From positions 1 through 5,925 of the forward strand of contig JAVVHL010000074.1 of NCBI GenBank assembly GCA_032249575.1: 5,925 nt of DNA. The letters are read 5' to 3'. The position numbers were made by a program, and so were the translations under genes. The stretch is from Calditenuis sp032249575 (lineage in GTDB: Archaea; Thermoproteota; Nitrososphaeria_A; Caldarchaeales; Calditenuaceae). Below the pieces are notes generated by a model that saw nothing but the letters and a program-made list of their open reading frames with translations, did not search any database and was not told where the DNA came from. Below are positions 1-5,925 of this stretch, piece by piece (within the stretch, counting starts at the first letter, position 1; each line of letters begins with the position of its first letter).

Positions 1-1
1 G

Positions 2-7
2 TAATTA
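2..7 (+). promoter_or_regulatory. Possible TATA box of the aminopeptidase gene
   Basis: TAATTA stands alone in GC-rich sequence and is centred about 26-27 bases before the ATG at 31. That is the normal distance from an archaeal TATA box to the transcription start, so the mRNA would be leaderless or nearly so. The window begins one base earlier, so a BRE cannot be inspected. The box could instead be the end of an upstream gene. There is no Shine-Dalgarno site before the ATG. Confidence 0.4.
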
Positions 8-30
8 GCGACCGGGACAGCAGGGGATCG

Positions 31-2532
31 ATGAAGGTCCACCCGTACCTACGCCCTGGCAGGGACTTCGCCTATCCCGAGTACGGCGCGGTTTACCCTC
101 CTGACAGGGGCTTCTCGGTTAAGCACCTGAGGCTCGAGCTTTGGATCGACTTCAGTTCGAGGCGGATCAGGGGGATCGAGGAACTCAGGCTCAGCAGGTC
201 CGACGGCGGTGAAGGTTGGGTGAAGCTCGACGCCTGCGAGCTGGAGATCCTGAAGGTCGCATCGGACGGCGCTCCAACAGATTGGCACTACGACGGCCAG
301 CTCCTGTCTGTGAAGGTGAGAGGTACGGAACCGGTCGTCGCGGTGGAGTACAGGGCTTCTCCGAGGAAGGGCCTGCACTTCGTGGGACCGGACAGGGCCA
401 ACCCGGGAAGGGGGTTGCAGTGCTGGAGCCAGGGCGAGACCGAGTACAACAGGTACTGGATGGTCCTCCTCGACCACCCCTCAGTCAAGCACACCTCAGA
501 GCTGATCGTCCACGTCCCGAAGGGCTTCGTCGCCGTCTCGAACGGAGACCTGGTGAGGCACGAGGTAGTAGGGGACGAAGAGGTCTGGCACTGGCTCATG
601 GACAGGCCCCACTCGCCTTACCTCATCAGCGTCGCGGCCGGAGAGTTCGAGCTGATCGAGGAGCGCCACAACGGCATCCAGCTTCAGTACTACATCCCGA
701 GGGGCTGGAGGGATAAGGCTCACTTGAGCTTCTCGAAGACGCCGAAGGTGATCGACTTCCTGAGCTCCTACCTGAACCATCCCTATCCATACAGGAAGTA
801 CGCGCAGGTCGTGGTCCACGAGTTCATCTTCGGAGGGATGGAGAACACCACGGCGACGACGCTGACGGACCTGACGCTTCACGACGAGCTCGCCCACGAG
901 GAGTTCTCGAGCGACCCGCTGGTAGCCCACGAGCTTGTGCACCAGTGGTTCGGGGACCTGGTGACGTGCAGGGACTGGCCCCACATATGGCTGAACGAGA
1001 GCTTCGCCACCTACCTCGAGAACCTCTTCGTCCTCCACGACAAGGGCGAGGAGGAGTTCGTCTACGAGATGGTGAGGGACCTCGACTCGTACCTGAGCGA
1101 GTACAGGGAAAGGTACGCGAGGCCTATCGTGACGAGGGTCTACAGGTACGCCGCCGAGCTCTTCGACTCCCACGCCTATCCGAAGGGAGCGCTGGTGCTG
1201 AACGCCCTCAGGTCCCTGCTGGGCGACGAGGTCTTCAGGAGGGGCCTCAGCGAGTTCCTCAGGAGGTTCGCCTACAGGACGGCCGACACCGAGGACTTCA
1301 GGAAGGTAATGGAAGAGGTCAGCGGCAGGAACCTCGAGCTCTTCTTCGAGCAGTACCTCTACAACGCAGGCCATCCTGTGATATCGGTCGAGGAGGAGTA
1401 CGACGAGGGTACGGGCACGCTGAAGCTGAGGTTCAGGCAGACGCAGGGCGAGGACTCGCTCCCGGAGTACTGGGTTCCCGTGAGGGTGGAGGTGAACACG
1501 GGATCTGGCAAGAGGGAGTTCAGGCTCGAGCTCAGGTCGAGGGAGGAGGTCTTCGTCCTTCCGGTGGGCGAGAGGCCGAGGTGGGTTTGCGTGGACCCGA
1601 TGTTCGAGGCCTTCGCTGTGATCGAAAGGAAGCTCGGCGACGAGGTCTGGATCAGAATACTGAAGGAGGACGCCCACACCTACTGCAGGATATTGGCGGC
1701 GAGGGCCCTCGGGAAGAGCGGGAGCGAGAGGGCTGTGGAGGCGCTGGGGGAGGTCCTGAGGAGTCCGGGGACGTTCTGGGGGATAGCGGTAGAGGCGGCG
1801 AAGGCGCTCGGCAACGCGAGGACCGAGTCGGCCAAGCGAGAGCTGCTCGAGGCGCTGAAGGAGGTGAGGAACAAGAAGGTCAGGACGGCCGTCTGCGAGG
1901 CCCTCTCCAACTTCAGGGGAGACAGGGAGGTGATCAGAACCCTGACCGCAGTCCTCGAGGACCCGACGGAGGGCTACTACACGAGGCAGGCAGCCGCGTC
2001 CTCGCTCGGAAAGGTGGGGAGGGAGGAGGTGAGGGAGCTGCTGCTGAAGCACATCGACGACCCTTCGCACAACAACGTCATCACAGCAGGGTGCCTCAGG
2101 GGCCTGGCGGAGATAGGCGACGAGGAGTCGCTGAAGGTCGTCATGAGGTACACAGAGGAAGACAAGCCCAGCCACGTCAGGGCCGTAGCCGTCTCCCTTC
2201 TCGGGAGGTTCCCGGGGAGGAGGGAGGTGATAGAGAGGCTGAGGGAGCTTTCAAGGGACGAGAGCTACAGGGTCAGGAGGGCAGTGGTCGCCGCCTGCTC
2301 CGAGCTCTTCACGCCCCAGGTCCTAGGAATACTCAACCAGATGGCAGAGCAGGACACGTACGAGATGGTGAGGAGGGCCGCGAGGGACGCGGCCGAGAAG
2401 GTCAGGAAGGCCCTCGAGAGGGGAACCGAGTACAAGGCGCTGAGGGAGGAGGTGGAGAGGCTGAGGGAGGAGAACAGGAAGATGCTTGAGAGGATCGCAG
2501 CCATATCGAGGCCGGTCGAGGTCAAGGGCTGA
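31..2532 (+). CDS. M1 family zinc aminopeptidase with C-terminal HEAT repeats
   Basis: This 833-residue protein is a gluzincin metallopeptidase that should remove N-terminal residues from peptides. No signal peptide or membrane segment is visible, so it is probably cytosolic. The M1 signatures are all present. GGMEN (268-272) is the exopeptidase motif. HELVH (300-304) is followed 18 residues later by E323, giving zinc ligands H300, H304 and E323 with catalytic base E301. Y383 in the Y-x-KGALVL context matches the transition-state tyrosine. E136 in SQGETEYNR probably helps bind the substrate N-terminus. Residues 1 to about 210 form the N-terminal beta domain, about 215-445 the catalytic domain and about 450-535 a beta domain. 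In place of the usual M1 helical C-terminal domain there are about eight 32-33-residue HEAT repeats (547-798) and a short coiled coil (799-825). The frame stays open to the window edge, so an earlier start cannot be excluded. ATG at 31 is preferred because an AT-rich box lies about 27 bases upstream. Substrate preference cannot be read from the sequence. Confidence 0.96.
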   Translation: MKVHPYLRPGRDFAYPEYGAVYPPDRGFSVKHLRLELWIDFSSRRIRGIEELRLSRSDGGEGWVKLDACELEILKVASDGAPTDWHYDGQLLSVKVRGTEPVVAVEYRASPRKGLHFVGPDRANPGRGLQCWSQGETEYNRYWMVLLDHPSVKHTSELIVHVPKGFVAVSNGDLVRHEVVGDEEVWHWLMDRPHSPYLISVAAGEFELIEERHNGIQLQYYIPRGWRDKAHLSFSKTPKVIDFLSSYLNHPYPYRKYAQVVVHEFIFGGMENTTATTLTDLTLHDELAHEEFSSDPLVAHELVHQWFGDLVTCRDWPHIWLNESFATYLENLFVLHDKGEEEFVYEMVRDLDSYLSEYRERYARPIVTRVYRYAAELFDSHAYPKGALVLNALRSLLGDEVFRRGLSEFLRRFAYRTADTEDFRKVMEEVSGRNLELFFEQYLYNAGHPVISVEEEYDEGTGTLKLRFRQTQGEDSLPEYWVPVRVEVNTGSGKREFRLELRSREEVFVLPVGERPRWVCVDPMFEAFAVIERKLGDEVWIRILKEDAHTYCRILAARALGKSGSERAVEALGEVLRSPGTFWGIAVEAAKALGNARTESAKRELLEALKEVRNKKVRTAVCEALSNFRGDREVIRTLTAVLEDPTEGYYTRQAAASSLGKVGREEVRELLLKHIDDPSHNNVITAGCLRGLAEIGDEESLKVVMRYTEEDKPSHVRAVAVSLLGRFPGRREVIERLRELSRDESYRVRRAVVAACSELFTPQVLGILNQMAEQDTYEMVRRAARDAAEKVRKALERGTEYKALREEVERLREENRKMLERIAAISRPVEVKG
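1669..2424 (+). repeat. HEAT-repeat solenoid encoded in the aminopeptidase gene
   Basis: These are protein-level tandem repeats within the M1 gene, covering residues 547-798. By eye there are about eight units of 32-33 residues, starting near residues 547, 580, 613, 646, 679, 712, 744 and 776. Each begins with a helix of the R-x-A-A-x-x-L-G type (for example RILAARALGKSG, RQAAASSLGKVG, RAVAVSLLGRF) and continues with a second helix of the A-V-E-x-L type. This is the PBS-lyase-like HEAT pattern, a family usually used for protein-protein contact. The units are diverged in sequence, so this is an old expansion and not a recent DNA tandem duplication. The last unit is partial and runs into a charged heptad helix at 799-825. 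Confidence 0.85.
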
Positions 2533-2552
2533 GGCCTGCGCTGACCGGAGGC

Positions 2553-3110
2553 TCAGGTCCACCTCAGCAGCACGTAGACCGCGATCCCTAGGGCGAGGCT
2601 GAGGGACCAGCAGAAGTAGGCGATCTTCCCGACCTTCGGATGCGGAGTCCTTCCGATCGATCCGTAAGGGAGCGTGAGGCCTGTGAGGACGTTGAAGAGC
2701 ACGAGGGGGACCGATAAGATCGAGAGCGTCAGGTGGACCGTCAGGACGGGCAGGTAGACGAGGTCCCTGATCACCTGTGGACCCCTGTAGACTTCTGTCC
2801 CGCCGAGCATCAAACGCGTCACGTAAAGGGTGAGGAAGGTCGCTATCAGGACGAAGCTCAGGCCCATGAAGTTCCTGTGGGACCTGACGTCTCCCCTCCT
2901 GATCGCCCTGTACCCTAGCTGGAGCGAGACGACGCCTGCCAGGTTGACGGCCGCTATGACGTGCGGCAGGACGCCGAGCAGAGGGCTCTCGTGTTGCAAG
3001 GCCCTGTGGAACGTCAGCAGGTAGGTCAGGACGGTGTAGGAGAGCGCCGTCAGGAGGGCGGTGGCTGTAGCGTGACGCCTGACGCTGACCATTGTAGGCT
3101 CTCCCACCAT
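2553..3110 (-). CDS. DUF420 membrane protein, CtaM/YozB-like oxidase-maturation factor
   Basis: This 185-residue integral membrane protein has about five hydrophobic helices, near residues 15-33, 46-66, 79-99, 118-143 and 162-181. It matches the DUF420 pattern: an LPH-x-x-x-A-x-N helix (H50), then R-x-G-D-x-x-x-H (H78), a helix ending in Y-x-x-R-L with a following GG, then VYLPVL-x-x-H (H126) and HP-x-VGKIA (H157). The spaced membrane histidines suggest metal or haem handling. Bacterial relatives, CtaM of Staphylococcus and YozB of Bacillus, are needed for active haem-copper oxidases, probably at the CuB site. That role is inferred here, not shown. As I recall the families, the Y-x-x-R-L form is typical of archaeal members, whereas bacterial ones often have a histidine nearby. 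The start at 3110 is chosen because the AT-rich box lies about 30 bases upstream; ATG at 3092 is a possible alternative. It is transcribed divergently from a copper ATPase, which supports a copper-oxidase role. Confidence 0.85.
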   Translation of the reverse strand: MVGEPTMVSVRRHATATALLTALSYTVLTYLLTFHRALQHESPLLGVLPHVIAAVNLAGVVSLQLGYRAIRRGDVRSHRNFMGLSFVLIATFLTLYVTRLMLGGTEVYRGPQVIRDLVYLPVLTVHLTLSILSVPLVLFNVLTGLTLPYGSIGRTPHPKVGKIAYFCWSLSLALGIAVYVLLRWT

Positions 3111-3176
3111 CGCAGCATCCTGTCTTGTTCGACGTCATTAACTACTTTGGGCAACGCGCGGTCAGTTGATGCGGCG
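3111..3176. repeat. Imperfect inverted repeat flanking the divergent promoter
   Basis: CGCAGCATC at 3111-3119 is the inverted counterpart of GATGCGGCG at 3168-3176, with 8 of 9 bases matching and 48 bases between the arms. Read in the direction of each gene, GATGCTGCG lies directly before the DUF420 ATG and GATGCGGCG lies three bases before the ATPase ATG. The arms therefore bracket the promoter and form the two leaders. They could be operator half-sites or shared leader elements. A match this short in GC-rich DNA can also arise by chance. Confidence 0.3.
3137..3144. promoter_or_regulatory. Shared TATA-like box of a divergent promoter
   Basis: The 69 bases between the DUF420 and ATPase genes (3111-3179) contain a single AT-rich stretch, ATTAACTA, which reads TAGTTAAT on the other strand. 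Its centre is about 30 bases before the DUF420 start at 3110 and about 39 bases before the ATPase start at 3180. At normal archaeal spacing, one box would give a leader of only a few bases for DUF420 and about 13 bases for the ATPase. A perfect GACGTC palindrome (3131-3136) abuts it. The proposal that one box serves both directions is inference: no second AT-rich element is visible, but TATA boxes can be degenerate. Confidence 0.45.
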
Positions 3177-3179
3177 GAA

Positions 3180-5285
3180 ATGGCACGCGACATAGTCTGC
3201 GGGATGTACGTCGACGAGTCCTCGGCCGAGTTCAAGGTCTCCAAGGGCGGCGTGCTCTACTACTTCTGCAGCCAGTCCTGCATGCTCCAGTTCCTCGAGC
3301 CCGAGATCGAGCTCAGGCGGCTGAAACGCATGGTGGCCTTCGCGCTCGCCGCAGGTGCCTTCATCGCTGCCTCCGAGTTCCTCCTTCCTTCCCTCCTGAC
3401 GCTCCACCCGAACGCCTTGGTCCTGTTGGTTCTGGCGACCGCGGTCCAGTTCTCGGCCGGCCTCCGGTTCTACAGGGGGCTGTTGGACGCGATCAGGGCG
3501 AGGCAGGCGAACATGGACAGCCTCATCGCAATAGGTACCACGACAGCATGGGCCTACAGCGCGATCATCGCCCTCCAGGACCTCGGCGTCCTTCCTTTCC
3601 TTCTGCCAGCACCGGCCGGTCACCACAGGTACTACTTCATGGAGTCGGCGCTGATAATCGGATTCATACTGCTGGGGAGGACGCTCGAGCACCGGGTCAG
3701 GGTGAGGGCCGAGGAGGCAGTCAGGTCGCTCTACGAGATGCACCCCGACAGGGCCACTGTGATCAGGGACGGCGAGGAGGTCGTGGTCCCGGCGGAGGAG
3801 GTGCAGCCGGGGGAGGTAGTGGTGGTGAGGCCCGGCGAGAGGATCCCGGTCGACGGCGTGGTGGTGGAGGGCTTCACGAGCGTGGACCAGTCGGCCATGA
3901 CGGGCGAGAGCGTACCGGTCGAGAAGTCGGTGGGTGACGAGGTCATCGCAGGGACCGTCAACCTCACAGGCCTGATCAAGGTGAGGGCCACGAGGACGGG
4001 CTACGAGACGACCTTCCACCAGATAATCAGGACCGTTCAGGAGGCGATACTCTCGAGGGTCCCGCTCCAGCAGCTGGCCGACAGGGTTGCCTCGGTCTTC
4101 GTCCCTGTGGTGGTCGCGGTGGCCGTTGGGTCCTCCCTCTTCTGGGCACTTGTGGCCGGGATGCCCCTGAGCTTCTCGGTGCTAGTGGCTGTCTCGGTGC
4201 TGATCATCGCGTGCCCCTGCGCCCTCGGGATAGCTACGCCGGCGGCCATAATGATCAGCGCTGGAAGGGCGGCGCGGAAGGGGATCCTGATCAGGTCGGG
4301 CGAGGCGCTGGAGCTCCTGAGGAGGGTGACGACGGTTGCCCTCGACAAGACCGGGACCATAACCCTCGGGAGGCCGGAGGTGGTTAAGGTCCTTGGTCTC
4401 AACGGCTTCAGCGAGGACGATGTGTTGTTCTACGCCGCATCGGCCGAGAGGTCCTCGAACCATCCGATAGCCCTCGCGATCCTCGAGCACGCCAAGAGGA
4501 GGGGCCTGAAGCCCATAGATCCGGGAAGTGCGGTAACGCGGCCTGGACTCGGTGTGGAGGCAGAAGTGATGGGCAAGAAGGTCCTCGTCGGCAGCACCTC
4601 CCTGTTCAGGAGCGCGGGGTCCCATTCCGGAGACGGCCAGGTGCCCGATCAGGTCCTCGAGATGCAGAGGGAAGGGATGACGACGGTCGTCGTCTCGGTC
4701 GACGGAGTGCTCGCAGGTGCCATCGGCCTCATGGACAGGCCACGGGAGGAGGCGAGGGAGGTGGTGGAGGAGCTGAGGAGGAGGGGGATGAGGACCGTGA
4801 TGCTGACGGGCGACAACGAGGCCACTGCGAGGGCGATCGCCGGGAGCGTAGGCGTGGACGAGTTCAGGGCCTCCCTGATGCCAGAGGAGAAGGCTCGGAT
4901 AGTGAGGGAGATGAGGGAGAGGGGCGAGGTAGTGGCTATGGTGGGCGACGGCATAAACGACGCGCCTGCGCTGACAGCGGCCGACGTGGGCATAGCTATC
5001 GGCTCGGGGACCGACATTGCGAAGCAGGCTGGGAACGTCGTGCTCCTCAGAAATGACCTCAGGGACGTGGTCAGGGCGATCGACCTGAGCAGGGTCACGG
5101 TCTCGAAGATCAGGCAGAACCTCTTCTGGGCCTTCGCCTACAACGTCGTGCTGATACCGGTGGCGGCCGGCGTCCTCTACCCGTTCGGGGTGTTGCTGAA
5201 CCCCGTCTTCTCGGCCGTCGCCATGGCCATGAGCTCGATATCCGTAACGCTGAACTCGATGACGCTCTACCGCGTCCGGCTCTGA
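3180..5285 (+). CDS. copA: Cu(+)-transporting P1B-type ATPase with N-terminal YHS/TRASH domain
   Basis: This 701-residue membrane pump uses ATP to move Cu(+) out of the cytoplasm. It has the catalytic set: TGES (241-244), phosphorylated D389 in DKTGT, the HP pair H428-P429, GLGV (456-459), TGDN (543-546) and GDGINDAP (589-596). Cu(+) specificity (P1B-1) is read from the CPC motif (345-347), Y654-N655 followed by P660, and M682-x-x-SS. Eight helices are expected, near 50-70, 78-96, 110-133, 151-168, 303-327, 333-358, 646-668 and 671-692. The N-terminus has no CxxC HMA domain. It carries a YHS/TRASH finger with C7, C30 and C34, spacing C-x22-C-x3-C, which probably senses or delivers copper. The ATG at 3180 is chosen because this domain begins there. 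The upstream open frame to 2961 is antisense to the DUF420 gene and has no conserved character. Pairing with a CtaM-like protein raises the possibility of a slow, oxidase-assembly pump (CopA2/CcoI-like) as an alternative to detoxification. Silver may also be carried. Confidence 0.95.
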   Translation: MARDIVCGMYVDESSAEFKVSKGGVLYYFCSQSCMLQFLEPEIELRRLKRMVAFALAAGAFIAASEFLLPSLLTLHPNALVLLVLATAVQFSAGLRFYRGLLDAIRARQANMDSLIAIGTTTAWAYSAIIALQDLGVLPFLLPAPAGHHRYYFMESALIIGFILLGRTLEHRVRVRAEEAVRSLYEMHPDRATVIRDGEEVVVPAEEVQPGEVVVVRPGERIPVDGVVVEGFTSVDQSAMTGESVPVEKSVGDEVIAGTVNLTGLIKVRATRTGYETTFHQIIRTVQEAILSRVPLQQLADRVASVFVPVVVAVAVGSSLFWALVAGMPLSFSVLVAVSVLIIACPCALGIATPAAIMISAGRAARKGILIRSGEALELLRRVTTVALDKTGTITLGRPEVVKVLGLNGFSEDDVLFYAASAERSSNHPIALAILEHAKRRGLKPIDPGSAVTRPGLGVEAEVMGKKVLVGSTSLFRSAGSHSGDGQVPDQVLEMQREGMTTVVVSVDGVLAGAIGLMDRPREEAREVVEELRRRGMRTVMLTGDNEATARAIAGSVGVDEFRASLMPEEKARIVREMRERGEVVAMVGDGINDAPALTAADVGIAIGSGTDIAKQAGNVVLLRNDLRDVVRAIDLSRVTVSKIRQNLFWAFAYNVVLIPVAAGVLYPFGVLLNPVFSAVAMAMSSISVTLNSMTLYRVRL

Positions 5286-5287
5286 GC

Positions 5288-5878
5288 TTAACCCTCAGCG
5301 GCACGCTCCGATTCGGTCGCCCGCACGACCATCAGGTCGCTGTAGATCGGCCCCTCGGGCCTCAGGACGCTCCTCTTCAGCTTGAACCGATCGACCGTCA
5401 GCTCGCCCACCTCGAACCCGGACCTCTTCGCCAGCAGCTCCAGAACCTGCGGCTTGTTCCGGACCGACTTGACCCTGAAGAAGGTGACGTGGGGCTTGAA
5501 CTCCTTGTCAGGCTTCAGCCCCAGCTCGCCGAGCCTCCTCGAGACCTCTCCCTGCAACCTGAAGAGCTCTCCCGTCGGGTCCTTGACGCCTATCCAGACG
5601 ACGTTTATCCTCCCTCCGCCCGGGAAGTAGCCGACTCCCTCGAGCCTTATGGGGAAGGTCCTGAAGGTTATGCCTGAGAGCTGCTCCTTCACCCTCTCGA
5701 CGAGGCCCCTCTCGAGCTCGCCGAGGAACTGGAGCGTTATGTGGAGCGACTCGGGGTCCACGAGTTTGCCGACCAGGCCTGCCTCCTCCAGCTCCCTTCC
5801 GAGCGCCGTCACGGAGCGGACGATCTCAGGCGAGAAGACGTCGACCGCCACGAAGCACCTGATCAGCTCGCCGCTCAA
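5288..5878 (-). CDS. thpR: RNA 2',3'-cyclic phosphodiesterase ThpR (2H family)
   Basis: This 196-residue soluble cytosolic protein belongs to the 2H phosphoesterase superfamily (LigT/ThpR). It hydrolyses 2',3'-cyclic phosphate RNA ends to 2'-phosphate; some members also show 2'-5' RNA ligase activity in vitro. Both catalytic motifs are present at normal spacing: HITL (H46, T48) and HVTF (H130, T132). Other family features are the N-terminal RCFVAVD strand, QFLGEL directly after the first motif, an INVVWIGV strand (91-98) and a C-terminal L-K-R-S-x-L segment (167-172). The length is close to the usual 180-190 residues. The start is TTG. An in-frame TAA lies nine codons upstream with no ATG or GTG between it and the TTG, and a TATA-like box sits about 27 bases upstream, so a leaderless TTG start fits well. 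The gene converges on the copper ATPase with a 2-base gap. No functional link between the two is apparent; archaeal thpR often sits near tRNA-processing genes, which would be beyond the right edge. Confidence 0.94.
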   Translation of the reverse strand: MSGELIRCFVAVDVFSPEIVRSVTALGRELEEAGLVGKLVDPESLHITLQFLGELERGLVERVKEQLSGITFRTFPIRLEGVGYFPGGGRINVVWIGVKDPTGELFRLQGEVSRRLGELGLKPDKEFKPHVTFFRVKSVRNKPQVLELLAKRSGFEVGELTVDRFKLKRSVLRPEGPIYSDLMVVRATESERAAEG

Positions 5879-5901
5879 GGCCCTAGGAGATGCTCTGAGA
5901 C

Positions 5902-5909
5902 GTTAATTT
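5902..5909 (-). promoter_or_regulatory. Possible TATA box of thpR
   Basis: On the minus strand this reads AAATTAAC, an isolated AT-rich stretch centred about 27 bases before the first base of the TTG start at 5878. The distance matches an archaeal TATA box with transcription beginning at or next to the start codon. The purine-rich sequence farther upstream (GAGAGAGGGAG) is present, but a BRE cannot be separated from general base composition. No Shine-Dalgarno site lies before the TTG, which agrees with a leaderless mRNA. Confidence 0.5.
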
Positions 5910-5925
5910 CAACTCCCTCTCTCGG

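Noticed and set aside
496..2175. A 559-codon open frame on the minus strand, antisense to the aminopeptidase gene
   Set aside because: It is a composition artefact: AGG- and GAG-rich coding DNA with few A/T-rich codons leaves long antisense frames open. The translation is low in complexity (rich in L, R, E, P and V) with no domain, and the plus-strand gene is unambiguous.
945..2489. A 514-codon plus-strand frame overlapping the aminopeptidase gene
   Set aside because: The translation is a repetitive G/R/E/Q/A mixture caused by shifting the frame of AGG/GAG-rich sequence. There is no motif, and it lies wholly inside the M1 gene.
2533..2552. Possible terminator hairpin between the aminopeptidase and DUF420 genes (GCCT...AGGC)
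   Set aside because: The stem is only four bases and has no T-rich tail. It is expected by chance in GC-rich DNA.
2323..3138. A 271-codon minus-strand frame overlapping the DUF420 gene
   Set aside because: It uses a different frame of the same strand as DUF420, has no membrane pattern or motif, and overlaps the 3' end of the aminopeptidase gene. DUF420 is the family-supported frame.
2961..3179. N-terminal extension of the copper ATPase from an ATG at 2961
   Set aside because: The extension runs antisense through the DUF420 coding region and across the promoter region. It shows no transport or metal-binding character, while the YHS domain starts immediately at the ATG at 3180.
3162..4019. 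A 285-codon minus-strand frame antisense to copA
   Set aside because: It is a shadow of the ATPase gene, with H/R/P/L/D-rich translation and no recognisable domain.
1..5925. Search for CRISPR, tRNA, mobile-element ends, defence genes or a new multi-gene system
   Set aside because: No regularly spaced direct repeats, cloverleaf, transposase or integrase, or toxin-antitoxin-like small genes are visible. All four genes belong to recognised families, and coding fills almost the whole window.

Overview
The window looks like part of a GC-rich archaeal chromosome, most likely from a thermophilic member of the Thermoproteota (TACK) rather than a haloarchaeon. The evidence is indirect. Arginine is written mostly as AGG despite the high GC content. 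No gene has a convincing Shine-Dalgarno site, and short AT-rich, TATA-like boxes lie about 27 bases before start codons. The DUF420 protein has the archaeal form of its family, and the proteins are not strongly acidic. Lineage below phylum cannot be read from this sequence alone.

Four genes cover nearly all of the window, in two convergent pairs joined by one divergent promoter region. (1) 31-2532 (+) is an 833-residue M1 zinc aminopeptidase whose C-terminal third is a HEAT-repeat solenoid ending in a coiled coil. (2) 2553-3110 (-) is a five-helix DUF420 membrane protein of the CtaM/YozB family, implicated in haem-copper oxidase maturation. (3) 3180-5285 (+) is a CopA-type Cu(+) P1B-ATPase carrying an N-terminal YHS/TRASH metal-binding domain instead of an HMA domain. 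(4) 5288-5878 (-) is ThpR, the RNA 2',3'-cyclic phosphodiesterase with two HxTx motifs, which starts with TTG.

The 69-base gap between genes 2 and 3 is the only real intergenic regulatory region. It holds one AT-rich box that could serve both directions, flanked by an imperfect inverted repeat next to the two start codons. Genes 2 and 3 are the functionally linked pair: a copper-transporting ATPase and a putative oxidase-maturation protein, probably transcribed divergently. The aminopeptidase and ThpR look like ordinary housekeeping neighbours. They converge on the central pair with gaps of only 20 and 2 bases and no visible terminator.

I see no tRNA, rRNA, CRISPR array, insertion sequence or defence system. 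The most unusual items are the copper ATPase/DUF420 divergent pair and the M1-HEAT-coiled-coil architecture.
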